The notes: generated by a model from the sequence alone, not told the origin. A stretch of 64,000 nucleotides of DNA from Alphaproteobacteria bacterium (GCA_030424865.1 JAUHVR010000007.1:124001-188000); one strand, 5' to 3'. Positions 26,155 to 35,774 are shown, counted from the stretch's first letter. Program-made: numbers and translations.

Positions 26155-27045
26155 TTAAGGCACAAAAGCGTAGGGGGTGCGCAGGGCCTGTGCCAGATGA
26201 TCGACCAGCAACCGGACGCGCCGGTTGTATCGCACGTCCGCATGGCAGGCGATCCACAGATCCAGCGGCGGCACCGGCAGATCAGGCAGCACCTGCACAA
26301 CGCCCGGCCATTGCTGCGCCAACCCCACATGGGTCGGCCCGATCCCCAGCCCTGAACGGATGCCCGCGATGTGGGTCAGGATGTTGTCGGACCGCAGCGC
26401 AAAGTCTGACCGGTCAAGGCTGACCCCGATCTTCGCCATCGCATCGATGATGCCACTGTCACGGTCAAAGCCGATCAGGCGGTGGGTCTTGAGGTCCTCG
26501 GCGACGGTCAAGGGCGGGTGTTCGGCCAGATAGCTTTCGTGCGCAAAGATCCCCAGGGGCAGCGAGGTCACGCGCCGGGCCACCAGATCATTCTGCGTGG
26601 GCCGGAACATGCGCAGGGCCACATCGGCGTCGCGGCGCAGCAGGTTGCTGGCCGCGTTGGTGACCTCGATCTCGATCTCGATCTCGGGGTGGGCCTTGGC
26701 AAACCCGCGCAGCGTGCCGGGCAGGATCAGGACCCCAAAGATCTCGTTTGCGGTGATCCGAACGGTGCCGCGCATATCCGCGTCCATGCCCGCCGCGCGG
26801 CGCTGAAAGTCCTGCGTGGCGCGCATCATCTCGGCTGCGCTGTCGACCAGCCGCAACCCGGCCTCGGTCAGGGCCATGCCGTCGCGCCCGCGTGTGAACA
26901 GCGTCAGGTGCAGCGCCTCTTCCAGCAGACCGATGTGCCGCCCGACGGTCGGCTGTGTCAGCCCCAGCGCGCGGGCGGCGGCGGACAGGCTGCCCAGTTC
27001 GGCGACCGAGGCAAAGGTGCGGATGTGATCGGGGGCAGGGGTCAT
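26155..27045 (-). CDS. LysR-family transcriptional regulator
   Basis: The 296-residue LysR protein has an N-terminal winged helix-turn-helix (residues about 5-62, with SLSAAARALGLTQPTVGRHI) and a periplasmic-binding-protein-like effector domain. It is divergent from a signal-anchored SRPBCC protein gene and probably controls it and itself. Two dyads lie in the 113-bp gap, one of them directly upstream of this start. The effector is unknown. Confidence 0.9.
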   Translation of the reverse strand: MTPAPDHIRTFASVAELGSLSAAARALGLTQPTVGRHIGLLEEALHLTLFTRGRDGMALTEAGLRLVDSAAEMMRATQDFQRRAAGMDADMRGTVRITANEIFGVLILPGTLRGFAKAHPEIEIEIEVTNAASNLLRRDADVALRMFRPTQNDLVARRVTSLPLGIFAHESYLAEHPPLTVAEDLKTHRLIGFDRDSGIIDAMAKIGVSLDRSDFALRSDNILTHIAGIRSGLGIGPTHVGLAQQWPGVVQVLPDLPVPPLDLWIACHADVRYNRRVRLLVDHLAQALRTPYAFVP

Positions 27046-27053
27046 GAGTTGAG

Positions 27054-27069
27054 TATAGAATTTTCTATA
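27054..27069. promoter_or_regulatory. dyad TATAGAA-N2-TTCTATA in LysR/SRPBCC divergent region
   Basis: A 7-2-7 inverted repeat begins 9 bp upstream of the LysR start, which suits autorepression. A second, ATATC-N7-GATAT (27067-27083), overlaps its right end. Both lie in the AT-rich part of the gap, as expected for LysR operators. Confidence 0.5.
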
Positions 27070-27158
27070 TCAAATGTCGATATTCTGGGAATTTAGATAA
27101 ATCAATCTTGGGGGCACATTCAGGTCATCGAAACCGAGACACCTGAAAGGACCATCAC

Positions 27159-27665
27159 ATGTCGATCTTCACCACCGCCGCTGCCGCAACCGCCGCCCTG
27201 CTGATCACCGCCTATGGCGCGGGTCAGTTCACCCAGAAATCGATCCAGACCGAGATCACCATCGATGCCCCCGCCGAAGCCGTCTGGCAGGCGCTGACCC
27301 AATCCGAGGACATCAGCAGCTGGAACCCCTTTGTGAAAAAGCTGGACGGCACCATCGCCGTGGGGGAAACGCTGGCCGTGACCATCCAGCAGCCCAACGG
27401 TTCGGCCATGGATTTTGCCCCGACCGTTCTGGTCGCCGACGAAAACCGTGAGCTGCGCTGGGTGGGTCGCCTGGGCTTCAAGGGCATCTTTGACGGCGAA
27501 CACTACTATGTGCTGGAACAGCAGGCTGATGGCACAACGCTGTTCCGCCACGGCGAAACCTTTCGCGGGATGCTGGTGCATGTGCTCTATCCGCTGATCG
27601 GCGACAGCACGACCGAAGGCTTCAAGCAGATGAACGCCGCGCTCAAGGCCGAAGCCGAGGCATAA
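27159..27665 (+). CDS. SRPBCC-family (START-like) protein with N-terminal hydrophobic segment
   Basis: The protein has 168 residues. Residues 1-20 are hydrophobic (IFTTAAAATAALLITAYGAG), acting as a signal peptide or membrane anchor. Residues 27-160 form an SRPBCC/polyketide-cyclase-like fold: ITIDAPAEAVWQAL, SWNPFVKKLDG, LRWVGRLGFKGIFDGEHYY. Such proteins bind hydrophobic ligands. The divergent LysR gene suggests inducible expression. No enzymatic activity can be assigned. Confidence 0.8.
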   Translation: MSIFTTAAAATAALLITAYGAGQFTQKSIQTEITIDAPAEAVWQALTQSEDISSWNPFVKKLDGTIAVGETLAVTIQQPNGSAMDFAPTVLVADENRELRWVGRLGFKGIFDGEHYYVLEQQADGTTLFRHGETFRGMLVHVLYPLIGDSTTEGFKQMNAALKAEAEA

Positions 27666-27680
27666 ACCAGCAGACAAACG

Positions 27681-27714
27681 AAAAAGGCCGCCGGAGCGCA
27701 TCCGGCGGCCTTTT
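27681..27714. terminator. bidirectional terminator between SRPBCC gene and rpmJ
   Basis: GGCCGCCGGA, GCGCA, TCCGGCGGCC is a perfect 10-bp stem. It is flanked by AAAAA on the left and TTTT on the right, so it can terminate both converging transcripts. Confidence 0.85.
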
Positions 27715-27733
27715 CAATCAGATGTGTTGGCGA

Positions 27734-27859
27734 TCAGCCCTGGCGTGCTTTGAAGCGGCGCTGGGTCTTGTTGATCACGTAAACACGGCCCTTGCGGCGC
27801 ACGACGCGGCAATCGCGGTGGCGGTTCTTGAGCGAACGCAGCGAGTTTTTGACCTTCAT
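27734..27859 (-). CDS. rpmJ: 50S ribosomal protein L36, cysteine-poor (C-minus) type
   Basis: The 41-residue protein begins [17 protein letters not shown] and ends [12 protein letters not shown], clear bL36 features. It lacks the CxxC...C...H zinc ligands of the 37-38-residue form and keeps only one Cys, so it is the zinc-independent (YkgO-like) paralogue type. In alphaproteobacteria this is often the only L36. An AGGAGAGAT ribosome-binding site precedes the ATG. It lies alone between a terminator and tRNA-Val. Confidence 0.95.
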   Translation of the reverse strand: MKVKNSLRSLKNRHRDCRVVRRKGRVYVINKTQRRFKARQG

Positions 27860-27937
27860 GAGATCTCTCCTCGTATCGCGGCGCGCTAGCGCCTTGGGGT
27901 TGCGGGCACCTCACTTTGCAGTGAAGCGATGAATTCA

Positions 27938-28012
27938 TGGTGGGCGGTACAAGGATCGAACTTGTGACCCCTTCGATGTCAACGAAGTGCTCTACCGCTG
28001 AGCTAACCGCCC
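27938..28012 (-). tRNA. tRNA-Val (GAC)
   Basis: The 75-base tRNA includes an encoded CCA. The acceptor stem is GGGCGGT/ACCGCCC, the anticodon stem CTTCG/CGAAG encloses the loop TTGACAT with anticodon GAC, and the T arm is ACAAG-TTCGATC-CTTGT. All four stems pair well. It reads GUC and GUU valine codons. Confidence 0.96.
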
Positions 28013-28160
28013 ATGAACCTGCTCGAAACCCTGCCCCATGAATAAAATGGGGCGCGGAATTCCGCGCCGGTAGCGGGTCTATAAACAGAGTCGTTCGGGG
28101 GATCAAGGGCTTTTGACGCAGGAAGTTTTATGTCTATCTTGATCGGGGACCGGAGGACAA

Positions 28161-29015
28161 ATGCCAAGAACTGCCTTTGAGCTGAAACTGCCAGATCACC
28201 GCACATCGCGTGTGGTTTTCGCCTCTCCACATTCGTCGCGGGACTACCCCGCGTCCTTTCTGCGCAGCACGCTTTTGAACGAACACAGCGTGCGCAGCTC
28301 TGAGGATGCCTTTGTCGATCAACTCTTTGACTGCGCGCCGAAATTCGGTGCGCCGCTGTTGCTGGCTGGCGCGCCGCGTGCCTTTCTGGACCTCAACCGC
28401 GGCCCCGAAGAGCTGGACCCCGCTCTGATCGAAGGGGTGCGGCGGCAGGGGCACAATCCGCGGGTGGCTTCGGGCCTTGGCGTGATCCCGCGGGTCGTGT
28501 CGAACGGCCGCGCGATCTATCGCGGCAAGATTTCGGGGGCCGAGGCGCGGCGGCGGATCGATGGCTATTGGCACCCCTATCACGCCGAGTTGCGGCGGCA
28601 GCTGAATGAAACCCGTGGTGCCTTTGGTCAAGCGATCCTGATCGACTGTCATTCCATGCCGCACGAGGCGGTCGGGCAGGTCAACACCGCCCAACGCCCC
28701 GAGATCGTGTTGGGCGACCGTTTCGGTGCCTCGGCCCATCCCGAGGTGGTTGACCACGTCGAAGCGGCCTTTGCCAGCGCCGGTCTGGTGGTGGCGCGGA
28801 ACACTCCCTTTGCCGGGGCCTATGTGACCCAGACCTATGGCCGCCCCTCACGCGGCATCCACGCCATCCAGGTCGAGATCGACAGATCGCTGTACATGGA
28901 CGAACGCCGCGTGGTGCCAAACGCCCGGTTCGAGGCATTTCGCAGCCTGCTGCAGGGCGTCATCGCCGAGGTCGCCGATATTCTGCGGCCCGATCAGGCG
29001 CTGGCGGCTGAATAG
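28161..29015 (+). CDS. N-formylglutamate amidohydrolase family protein
   Basis: The 284-residue protein matches the N-formylglutamate amidohydrolase (HutG-type) family: VVFASPHSSRDYPASF, DAFVDQLFD, LDLNRGPEELD, ILIDCHSMPH and the closing AIQVEIDRSLYM. The family hydrolyses N-formylglutamate at the end of one histidine-degradation route. No other hut genes are nearby, so this copy could act on another N-acyl amino acid. It is soluble and monocistronic. Confidence 0.85.
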   Translation: MPRTAFELKLPDHRTSRVVFASPHSSRDYPASFLRSTLLNEHSVRSSEDAFVDQLFDCAPKFGAPLLLAGAPRAFLDLNRGPEELDPALIEGVRRQGHNPRVASGLGVIPRVVSNGRAIYRGKISGAEARRRIDGYWHPYHAELRRQLNETRGAFGQAILIDCHSMPHEAVGQVNTAQRPEIVLGDRFGASAHPEVVDHVEAAFASAGLVVARNTPFAGAYVTQTYGRPSRGIHAIQVEIDRSLYMDERRVVPNARFEAFRSLLQGVIAEVADILRPDQALAAE

Positions 29016-29086
29016 GCCGCTACGCGGTCGATCGAAGGGCAAGGCTGCAGACCGGCGCTTCGACGCAAACTTGAAACGTTGTGGGC

Positions 29087-30079
29087 TCAGGCGTCCAGCA
29101 GCTTGGACAGCGCCGCGCGCAGGGGCGCCTCGTCGTCAAAGGTCAGGCGCACGGGCAGGGTGATCACCTTTTGCCGAAAGCTGTCGGGCAGGCGCACGGC
29201 GTCTTTCTCGGTTGTGACCAGCTGCGCGCCGATCAGAAAGGCCTCTTGTTCCAGCCGGGTCATCAGCGCAGGTGTCAGCGGCTGGTGATCGGCCAGGGCC
29301 TCGCCGCGCCGCACATCCGCGCCAAGGGCGCGCAGGGTTGCAAAGAATTTCTCGGGGTAGCCAATGCCGGCAAAGGCCAGAACCGGCGTGCCGGCCCAGT
29401 CCATCCCGGTTTGCAATGGCTCCAACGCGCCGCGCAGGTGCGGCAAAGGCACATGCGTGCCCCAGGCGGCGTCGAACCGCTTTTGCGCGCCGGCGGGTCC
29501 AATTGACAGCAGCATCTGCGCGCGCGCCAGCCCTGCCGCAACGGGTTCGCGCAGGGGGCCAGCCGGAATGCAGCGCCCGTTGCCGAAACCGCGATGCGCG
29601 TCGACCACGATCAGCGACAGGTCCTTGTGCGGCTGGGGGTTCTGAAACCCGTCGTCCAGAATCACCACATCGGCCCCTTCCGATGCGGCAGCATTTGCGC
29701 CCAGCAGCCGGTCTTTCGAGACCCAGACCGGACAGAACGCAGCGATCAGCAGCGGCTCGTCCCCGGTCTGTGCGGCGTCATGCTGGCGCGGGTCGACTTG
29801 AATGGGGCCTTCGAGGTCACCCCCATACCCGCGCGACACGACGTGCGGCGTGACGCCCATGTCCTGCAGGATCTGCACCAGCGCGATCACGGTGGGCGTC
29901 TTGCCCGTGCCCCCGGCGTTCAGGTTGCCGACACAGATCACCGGGACGGGCAGGTGTGTTCCGGGTTTCGCCACCCGGCGCGCGGTCGCGCCCGCATAGA
30001 TCGCGCCCAGCGGTGACAGCAGCGCGGGCAGTATGCCCGGACGGACCGGCGGCGCGTCCCAAAAGCGTGGCGCGCGCAT
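29087..30079 (-). CDS. lpxK: tetraacyldisaccharide 4'-kinase LpxK
   Basis: LpxK phosphorylates the 4' position of the lipid A disaccharide precursor at the inner membrane. The 330-residue protein has the Walker [18 protein letters not shown] near residue 55, VVSRGYGG and [11 protein letters not shown]. The start chosen is MRAPRFW, 1 bp after the waaA-type stop. A longer frame to 30112 would overlap that gene by 32 bp and adds residues not expected for the family. It is the last gene of the pmbA-cysQ-waaA-lpxK cluster. Confidence 0.92.
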   Translation of the reverse strand: MRAPRFWDAPPVRPGILPALLSPLGAIYAGATARRVAKPGTHLPVPVICVGNLNAGGTGKTPTVIALVQILQDMGVTPHVVSRGYGGDLEGPIQVDPRQHDAAQTGDEPLLIAAFCPVWVSKDRLLGANAAASEGADVVILDDGFQNPQPHKDLSLIVVDAHRGFGNGRCIPAGPLREPVAAGLARAQMLLSIGPAGAQKRFDAAWGTHVPLPHLRGALEPLQTGMDWAGTPVLAFAGIGYPEKFFATLRALGADVRRGEALADHQPLTPALMTRLEQEAFLIGAQLVTTEKDAVRLPDSFRQKVITLPVRLTFDDEAPLRAALSKLLDA

Positions 30080-30080
30080 T

Positions 30081-31319
30081 TCAGGCCACCTCGGCCCGGT
30101 CAAGCGTTTCAAGGATCAACTCGACCAGCGTGTCGGTCAGCTGTGCGCCTCCGGTGATCACGTCCCACCCGGCATGGGCCATGGCGGCAGACCGGTCAGG
30201 CATGATGGCGCGGGTGACCTCCGAGGCCAGCGCCTCGGTGTCGCGCACGACGCGGGCCGCGCCCGCCTCGCCCAGCCGCGCATAGGCGCGCGAGTGGTTC
30301 GAGACATTTGGGCCATGAAAGATGCAGGACCCGAGCGTTGCCGCATGATAGGGCGAATGCCCGCCCACGCCATCGGTCAGCGACCCGCCGATGAACGAAA
30401 CAGGGGCCAGCCGATACCACAGCCCGGCATCGCTACAGCGTTGCGAAATCATCACCTGGTTGCTGTCGCCGCGCGCGGCCTCGGGGTCGGCATCTGCGGC
30501 GCGCAGGTTCAGGTAGGTCAGCGCCCGCGCCTTGTCCGAGGCGGCCAGGTCCGGGACGGTCGCCAGAATCAGCAGCAACCGGTGCGAGGCGCGCAGGGCG
30601 CGGCGATGGGCCAACAGCACCGAGTTCAACTCGTCGGCGGTCACGAAGCTGGCAAACCAGACGGGGCGCGCGGCCAGCGCCTCGGAGTAGGTGTCGAGCA
30701 GCGTGCTGTCGCAGGGCAGCGGCAGCGGCGCTTCGTCCAGCGGGCCCAGCATCTGCACCCGCGTCCGCGCCACGCCCAGGCGCATGACGCGCGCCATCGC
30801 GCCCTCATTGGCGGCAAAGACCCGGTGGAACAGCGTCAGCGTGGCAGGCGCGCTGTCCGGCAACCAACGCATGCCAGGCGTTTCAAAGATGTCGTCCTCG
30901 GCATTGACCAGCATCATCTGGCAGCCCGCCTTGGAGGCGCAATGCACCAGCGCTGGCCGCAGGGTGTTGCCCGCCCAAAGGCACAGCGCCGGGGACCAGT
31001 GTTTCAGAAAGGCCTCGCAGTCGGCCAGCGTGTCCTCTGGCAGGCGTTCGGCGACCACCCCTTCGGGCAGGGTGTCGGGCTGCGCGCCGGTCAGGACAAC
31101 ATCCAGCTCGCCACGTTGCTGAAGGGCACGTTCGGCAAGGCTGAGCAATCCGGGCAGTTGGCTTGGGTCCGAGGCATGCAGCCACAGGATCGGCCCGTCC
31201 GGCCGTTTTTGCGCAGGGCTCCAACGCCCATCGCCGCGACCACGGGCCAGCGCAAGATAGGCGTTCAGACTGAAGGGGCGCGATGGCACGGGATCACCTG
31301 GCTTCTGTGTCCGGGGCAA
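30081..31319 (-). CDS. divergent WaaA/KdtA-like glycosyltransferase lacking hallmark residues
   Basis: The 412-residue GT-B protein has the size and context (beside lpxK) of Kdo transferase. The C-terminal half has [19 protein letters not shown], the counterpart of the family FVGGSLxxxGGHNPLE motif. Several hallmarks are changed. The N-terminal HSxSxGE, whose Glu is the proposed catalytic base, reads HASDPSQ. The ETExWPN motif reads WAGNTLRP. The HNPLE motif reads HSPYH. No membrane anchor precedes it. It may transfer a different sugar, be a non-catalytic partner, or be a Rhodobacterales-specific second KdtA-like enzyme, with the true WaaA elsewhere. Confidence 0.75.
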   Translation of the reverse strand: MPRTQKPGDPVPSRPFSLNAYLALARGRGDGRWSPAQKRPDGPILWLHASDPSQLPGLLSLAERALQQRGELDVVLTGAQPDTLPEGVVAERLPEDTLADCEAFLKHWSPALCLWAGNTLRPALVHCASKAGCQMMLVNAEDDIFETPGMRWLPDSAPATLTLFHRVFAANEGAMARVMRLGVARTRVQMLGPLDEAPLPLPCDSTLLDTYSEALAARPVWFASFVTADELNSVLLAHRRALRASHRLLLILATVPDLAASDKARALTYLNLRAADADPEAARGDSNQVMISQRCSDAGLWYRLAPVSFIGGSLTDGVGGHSPYHAATLGSCIFHGPNVSNHSRAYARLGEAGAARVVRDTEALASEVTRAIMPDRSAAMAHAGWDVITGGAQLTDTLVELILETLDRAEVA

Positions 31320-31355
31320 GAGTTGCGGCAGACCCTACCCGAGCGCCGCACAAGG

Positions 31356-32150
31356 TCAAGCGGCAGGCCGCCCAGCGGGCGCAAGCTGACCCATGATGTC
31401 GGCATGCAGATCGCTGTTGGCCGCGACCACGCCATTGGCCTGTGGATGGGCATTGTTGAAGCGCAGCGGATCGCCCGATTTGTCACTGGCCCGCGCCCCG
31501 GCTTCGGCCAGGATCAGGGCACCTGCGGCGATGTCCCATTCCCAGGCCGGGCGGAACGTCAGCATGGCGTCATAGCGGCCCTCGGCCACCAGGCACATGC
31601 GATAGGCCAGCGAGGGGCGGTGGCTGCGGTTGAAGCGGGGGGCATCGGTGCGCCAATGGGTGGGGGCAAGGTTGGGCTTGGTGGCCAGCACTGCGGCCCC
31701 GGTCAGTGCGCGCGTTCGGGCGGGGCGGATGGCCGCGCCATTCAGCGTCGCGCCGCCACCCTGTTCGGCGGCATACAGCTTGCCCCGTTGAGGCAGAAAG
31801 ACAACGCCAGCGGTCACGACACCCTGTTCTGCGACCGCAAGCGCATGCGCCCAGGTTTTTGACCCTTCGATCAGCGATCGCGTCCCGTCGATCGGGTCGA
31901 CAATGAAGGTGCGTTCGGACGACAGGCGCGAGGCATCGTCGGGGCTTTCCTCACTCAGCCAGCCATAATCGGGCCGCGCCTCGCGCAGGACCGATTCCAG
32001 CATTGCGTTGGCCGCGTGATCCGCATTGGTCACGGGGCCCGCGTTGTCGGCCTTGTGCGTGACGTCAAGTTCCGCATCCAGAATTGGTTCGACCGCCTGC
32101 GCAGCCGCCTTTGCGGCGCGGATCAGCAGGGCAAGATCACTCTCCGGCAA
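31356..32150 (-). CDS. cysQ: inositol monophosphatase family protein, CysQ-like
   Basis: The 264-residue Mg/Li-dependent phosphatase has both metal motifs: WLSEES at about residues 65-70 and VDPIDGTRSLIEG at about 84-97, plus WEWDIAAGALI near 200. CysQ members hydrolyse 3'-phosphoadenosine 5'-phosphate, the by-product of PAPS-dependent sulfation and of sulfate reduction. Inositol or other phosphates are also possible. It overlaps pmbA by 14 bp. The many sulfotransferases 10-25 kb away make a PAP-clearing role attractive but unproven. Confidence 0.8.
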   Translation of the reverse strand: MPESDLALLIRAAKAAAQAVEPILDAELDVTHKADNAGPVTNADHAANAMLESVLREARPDYGWLSEESPDDASRLSSERTFIVDPIDGTRSLIEGSKTWAHALAVAEQGVVTAGVVFLPQRGKLYAAEQGGGATLNGAAIRPARTRALTGAAVLATKPNLAPTHWRTDAPRFNRSHRPSLAYRMCLVAEGRYDAMLTFRPAWEWDIAAGALILAEAGARASDKSGDPLRFNNAHPQANGVVAANSDLHADIMGQLAPAGRPAA

Positions 32151-33483
32151 GGGTCAGACCTTCGACCAGCAGCGACGGCACCACGCGGGACAGCCAGGGG
32201 CGGGCGTCATTGGCGGGGCGCAACGTGCGCAGCATCTCGCGCAGGTTGCCGGCAATGGTCACGCCGCTGACGGGATAGGCGATCTCGCCGTTTTCGACCC
32301 AAAAGCCCGCGGCCCCGCGAGAATAATCGCCGGTGTTGGGGTTGATCGTCGACCCGATCATCGAGGTCACGACAAGCCCGGTGCCCATCTCGGCCATCAG
32401 GTCGGCACGGCTTTGGTCGCCTTGCGTCAGCGCAAGGTTCCAGACGGTGGGCGAGGGCCCACCCGAGGTGCCCCGCGCCGCGTTCCCGGTCGAGGGCATG
32501 CCCAGCTTGCGCCCGGTCGCCAGATCCAGCGTCCAGCCGGTCAGCACCCCGTCCTTGACCACGTCCCGTGCGCGCGTCGGCAGACCCTCGGCATCGAAGG
32601 GGCGCGAGGCCTCGGCCCGGGGGCGGTGGGGATCTTCGGTCAGGCTAAGGCCCGTTGGCAGAACCTCTTCGCCCAAGGCCTCGCGCAGCCACGAGGCGCC
32701 GCGCGCCACCGAACTGCCGTTGGCCGCCACAATCAGATGGCCGATCAGTGAGCTTGAGATGCGTTCGTCAAAGAGCACCGGATAGGCACCCGTCTTGGGG
32801 CGCTTGGGGTTCATGCGTTCCAATGTGCGTTCCGCAGCCCGCGTGCCGATGTCGCGCGCCGAACGCAGGTCGGACTGAAAGATACGGCTGTCGCCGTCAT
32901 AGTCGCGCTCCATCCCCGTGCCTTCGCCCGCGATGGCGACACAGGACACGGACCGGCTGGTGCGGGCATAGCCGCCCGAAAACCCGTTCGAGATCGCAAT
33001 ATGCACCTGCCGCGCGCCGTATCCGGCGCTTGCGGCGCTGACCTGGGTGATGCCTTCGACCGCCAGCGCGGCGGCCTCGGCCTCTTGCGCATCGGCCTGC
33101 AGGGCCTCGGGTGCGGGCTCGGGCGTCGGGTCGGCCAGTTCCAGCGCGGCGGCATCCCAGTCGCGCGCCAACTGGTCGGGGTCGGCAACGCCGACGTCCG
33201 GATCCTCGGGAGCCTCGCGCGCCATGGCGACGGCGCGTTCGGCCATGATGGCCAGCGTCTCGGGCCGCGCATCAGACCCCGACACGTTTGCCACCCGCTG
33301 CCCGACAAAGACCCGCAGGCCGATATCCGTCGCCTCGGACCGTTCGGCCTGTTCCAGCGCGCCATTGCGCACATCGACCGAAACCGAGCTGCCGGTTACG
33401 GCAATTGCATCCGCCGCATCCGCGCCTGCCGCCTTGGCCGCCGCCAGCAATGCCTCTGTCAGGGTGTCCAGTGCCTGTGCCAT
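32137..33483 (-). CDS. pmbA: TldD/PmbA-family metalloprotease-like protein PmbA
   Basis: The 448-residue protein starts [20 protein letters not shown], as expected of PmbA (TldE), and has the two-domain layout. [15 protein letters not shown] and [21 protein letters not shown] sit in the central part, and [12 protein letters not shown] lies near the C-terminus. PmbA partners TldD in processing modified peptides and unfolded substrates; TldD carries the zinc site. The frame opens much further upstream to 34002, but that extension overlaps the SDR gene on the other strand and is not coding. Confidence 0.9.
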   Translation of the reverse strand: MAQALDTLTEALLAAAKAAGADAADAIAVTGSSVSVDVRNGALEQAERSEATDIGLRVFVGQRVANVSGSDARPETLAIMAERAVAMAREAPEDPDVGVADPDQLARDWDAAALELADPTPEPAPEALQADAQEAEAAALAVEGITQVSAASAGYGARQVHIAISNGFSGGYARTSRSVSCVAIAGEGTGMERDYDGDSRIFQSDLRSARDIGTRAAERTLERMNPKRPKTGAYPVLFDERISSSLIGHLIVAANGSSVARGASWLREALGEEVLPTGLSLTEDPHRPRAEASRPFDAEGLPTRARDVVKDGVLTGWTLDLATGRKLGMPSTGNAARGTSGGPSPTVWNLALTQGDQSRADLMAEMGTGLVVTSMIGSTINPNTGDYSRGAAGFWVENGEIAYPVSGVTIAGNLREMLRTLRPANDARPWLSRVVPSLLVEGLTLAGE

Positions 33484-33607
33484 CCGTCCTCCGACGTTTT
33501 CCTTGTCCGACAGGAGGTAGAGCCTTGGCCGCCCGCGTGCAAGGGCATCGCGCTTGACACCTGCGGCAAGGCGGGAAAGCCTGCGCGGCAGAGAGGGAGG
33601 GATCATC

Positions 33608-34360
33608 ATGCAGGCAAAAGTGGCCATTGTGACTGGCGCGGCGCGCGGGATCGGGTTGGCAACAACCGATCTGTTTCTGGAACGCGGGGTCAAGGTCGCC
33701 ATGGTCGACCGCGATGTCGAGGCGCTGGCCCCCGAGGCCAAGGCCCGCGAAAACGTGCTGGCGCTGCCGCATGACGTCTCGGACCCCGAGGCGGTTGCCG
33801 CCATGGTGCGCGATACGCTGGACTGGGGCGGCCGCATCGACACGCTGATCAACAACGCGGGCGTGGCCGAGTTCGGCCCGATCGAAGAGACGGATTTCGC
33901 GAAGTGGCGGCGGGTCATGGAGACCAATCTGGACGGCGTGTTCCTGTGCGTGCAGGCCGCGACCGAGGCTTTGAAGGCCAGCAAGGGCAGCGTCGTGAAC
34001 ATCGCCTCGATCAGCGGCCTGCGCGCCTCGACCCTGCGGGTGGCCTATGGCACCTCGAAGGCGGCTGTGATCCAGCTGACCAAGCAACAGGCGGCGGAGC
34101 TGGGGGAATACGGCATCCGCGTGAACTGTGTCGCGCCGGGGCCGGTGCGCACCAAGCTGGCGATGGCCGTGCACACGCAGGAAATCATCGACGCCTATCA
34201 CGATGCCATCCCGCTGAACCGCTATGGGTCCGAGCGCGAGATCGCCGAGGCGATTGTCTTTCTGGCCTCGGATGCCGCCAGCTATGTCACCGGACAGGTG
34301 ATTGCGGCGGACGGCGGCTTTGACTCGACCGGGGTCGGATTGCCTGCCCTGCGCAAATAG
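33608..34360 (+). CDS. SDR-family oxidoreductase
   Basis: The 250-residue classical short-chain dehydrogenase has TGAARGIGLA (TGxxxGxG) at residues 9-18, NNAG, Ser near 143 (IASISGLRAS) and the catalytic YGTSKAA. The C-terminal FLASDAASYVTGQVIAADGG is typical of 3-oxoacyl-ACP reductase-like or sugar dehydrogenase members. The start at the internal ATG follows a GAGGGAGGGAT ribosome-binding site. It lies 64 bp upstream of the aminotransferase gene; a pathway link is possible but the substrate is unknown. Confidence 0.85.
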   Translation: MQAKVAIVTGAARGIGLATTDLFLERGVKVAMVDRDVEALAPEAKARENVLALPHDVSDPEAVAAMVRDTLDWGGRIDTLINNAGVAEFGPIEETDFAKWRRVMETNLDGVFLCVQAATEALKASKGSVVNIASISGLRASTLRVAYGTSKAAVIQLTKQQAAELGEYGIRVNCVAPGPVRTKLAMAVHTQEIIDAYHDAIPLNRYGSEREIAEAIVFLASDAASYVTGQVIAADGGFDSTGVGLPALRK

Positions 34361-34424
34361 CAATTGCGCAAAGGCTCGGTGGGGTGCAGAATTTGATCAA
34401 ATTTTTTGGCGGAGAGAACACGCG

Positions 34425-35774
34425 ATGAAGGATCAGAACTTTCTGAAGGAAAACAATGCCCGCCAGTTGTGGCATCCCATGGGGCATCCGGGTGAATCGC
34501 AAGAAACGCCTCCGGCGATCATCACCCATGCCGAGGGTGTGCGGATCACCGACATCGATGGCCACACGGCGGTGGACGCGGTGGGCGGCCTGTGGTGCGT
34601 GAACCTGGGCTATTCGAACGACACGGTGAAAGAGGCGATCAGCCGTCAGCTGACCGACCTGCCGTATTACTCGGCCTTTGCCGGATCGACGAACCCGGCG
34701 GCGATCGAGGCGGCTTACGCGGTGCAGGAATTCTTTGCCCCCGACGGCATGGCGCGGGTGTTCTTTACCTCTGGCGGCTCGGATTCGGTCGAAACCTGCC
34801 TGCGGCTGGCGCGGCAGTATCATAAGCTGCGCGGGGAACCGGCGCGCACCAAGTTCCTGAGCCTGAAAAAGGGCTATCACGGCACCCATTTCGGCGGGGC
34901 CAGCGTCAACGGAAACATCCGTTTCCGCACGGCCTATGAACCGCTCTTGCCGGGGGTCTTTCACCTGCCCTCGCCCTATGCCTATCGCAACCCGTTTGAC
35001 GAAACGGACCCCGCGGCGCTGGCGCAAAAGATCGCGGCCGCGATGGAGGACGAGATCGCCTTTCAGGGCGCGGGCACCATCGCCGCCTTCATCATGGAGC
35101 CGATTCAGGGCGCTGGCGGGGTGATCGTGCCGCACGACACCTTTATGCCGCTGCTGCGCGAGATCTGTGATCGGCATGGCATCCTGATGATCAGCGACGA
35201 GGTGATCACCGGCTTTGGCCGCACTGGCGACTGGTCCGGTGCGCGGCACTGGGGGGTGCAGCCTGACATGATGAGCACCGCCAAGGGCATCACCTCGGGC
35301 TATTTTCCGGTCGGCGCGGCGTTGATCGGTGACAAGGTGGCCGAGGTTTTTGAAAGCGGCGGGTCGGATGCTGCGATCTTCCACGGCTATACCTACTCGG
35401 CGCACCCTGTCGGCGCGGCGGCGGTTGTGGCCTGTCTGGCGGAAACGCAGCGGCTGAACCTCAAGGACAACGCCGCACCGCGCGGGCGGCAGCTGTACGA
35501 AGGCGTTCTGGCACTGGCGGAAAAGCACGACATCATCGGCGACGTGCGGGGCGGCCACGGTCTGATGACCGGGATCGAGATTGTCAGCGACCGTTCCGCC
35601 AAGACCCCGATGGATGGCGAGACGATGAAGCGCATACACAGGGCGGCCTACGAGGCCGGGGCGATGGTGCGGCTGGGCATGCACAACATCCTGATGTCAC
35701 CGCCGCTGACGATCACCGAGGATGAGGTTCAGGTCATCCTGGATGCCTTAGACGCCGGTTTCTCGGCGGCCTAA
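34425..35774 (+). CDS. class III PLP-dependent aminotransferase (omega-amino acid:pyruvate type)
   Basis: The 449-residue fold-type I aminotransferase has SGGSDSVETCLRLARQYH, the aspartate loop ISDEVITGFGRTG and the PLP lysine in MSTAKGITSGYFP, near residue 285. It resembles omega-amino acid, taurine or beta-alanine:pyruvate transaminases. The reaction moves an omega-amino group to pyruvate or a keto acid. The ATG follows a GGCGGAGAG ribosome-binding site. It ends 3 bp past the stop position of the convergent phosphatase gene, so the two coding ends overlap slightly. Confidence 0.85.
   Translation: MKDQNFLKENNARQLWHPMGHPGESQETPPAIITHAEGVRITDIDGHTAVDAVGGLWCVNLGYSNDTVKEAISRQLTDLPYYSAFAGSTNPAAIEAAYAVQEFFAPDGMARVFFTSGGSDSVETCLRLARQYHKLRGEPARTKFLSLKKGYHGTHFGGASVNGNIRFRTAYEPLLPGVFHLPSPYAYRNPFDETDPAALAQKIAAAMEDEIAFQGAGTIAAFIMEPIQGAGGVIVPHDTFMPLLREICDRHGILMISDEVITGFGRTGDWSGARHWGVQPDMMSTAKGITSGYFPVGAALIGDKVAEVFESGGSDAAIFHGYTYSAHPVGAAAVVACLAETQRLNLKDNAAPRGRQLYEGVLALAEKHDIIGDVRGGHGLMTGIEIVSDRSAKTPMDGETMKRIHRAAYEAGAMVRLGMHNILMSPPLTITEDEVQVILDALDAGFSAA

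Noticed and set aside
30033-31862. 609-residue plus-strand open frame
   Set aside because: It is antisense to the waaA-like and cysQ-like genes. The composition is Arg/Gln/Gly-rich with no motif.
33484-34002. N-terminal extension of pmbA
   Set aside because: The minus-strand frame stays open, but it overlaps the SDR gene on the other strand and the PmbA-typical start lies at 33483.
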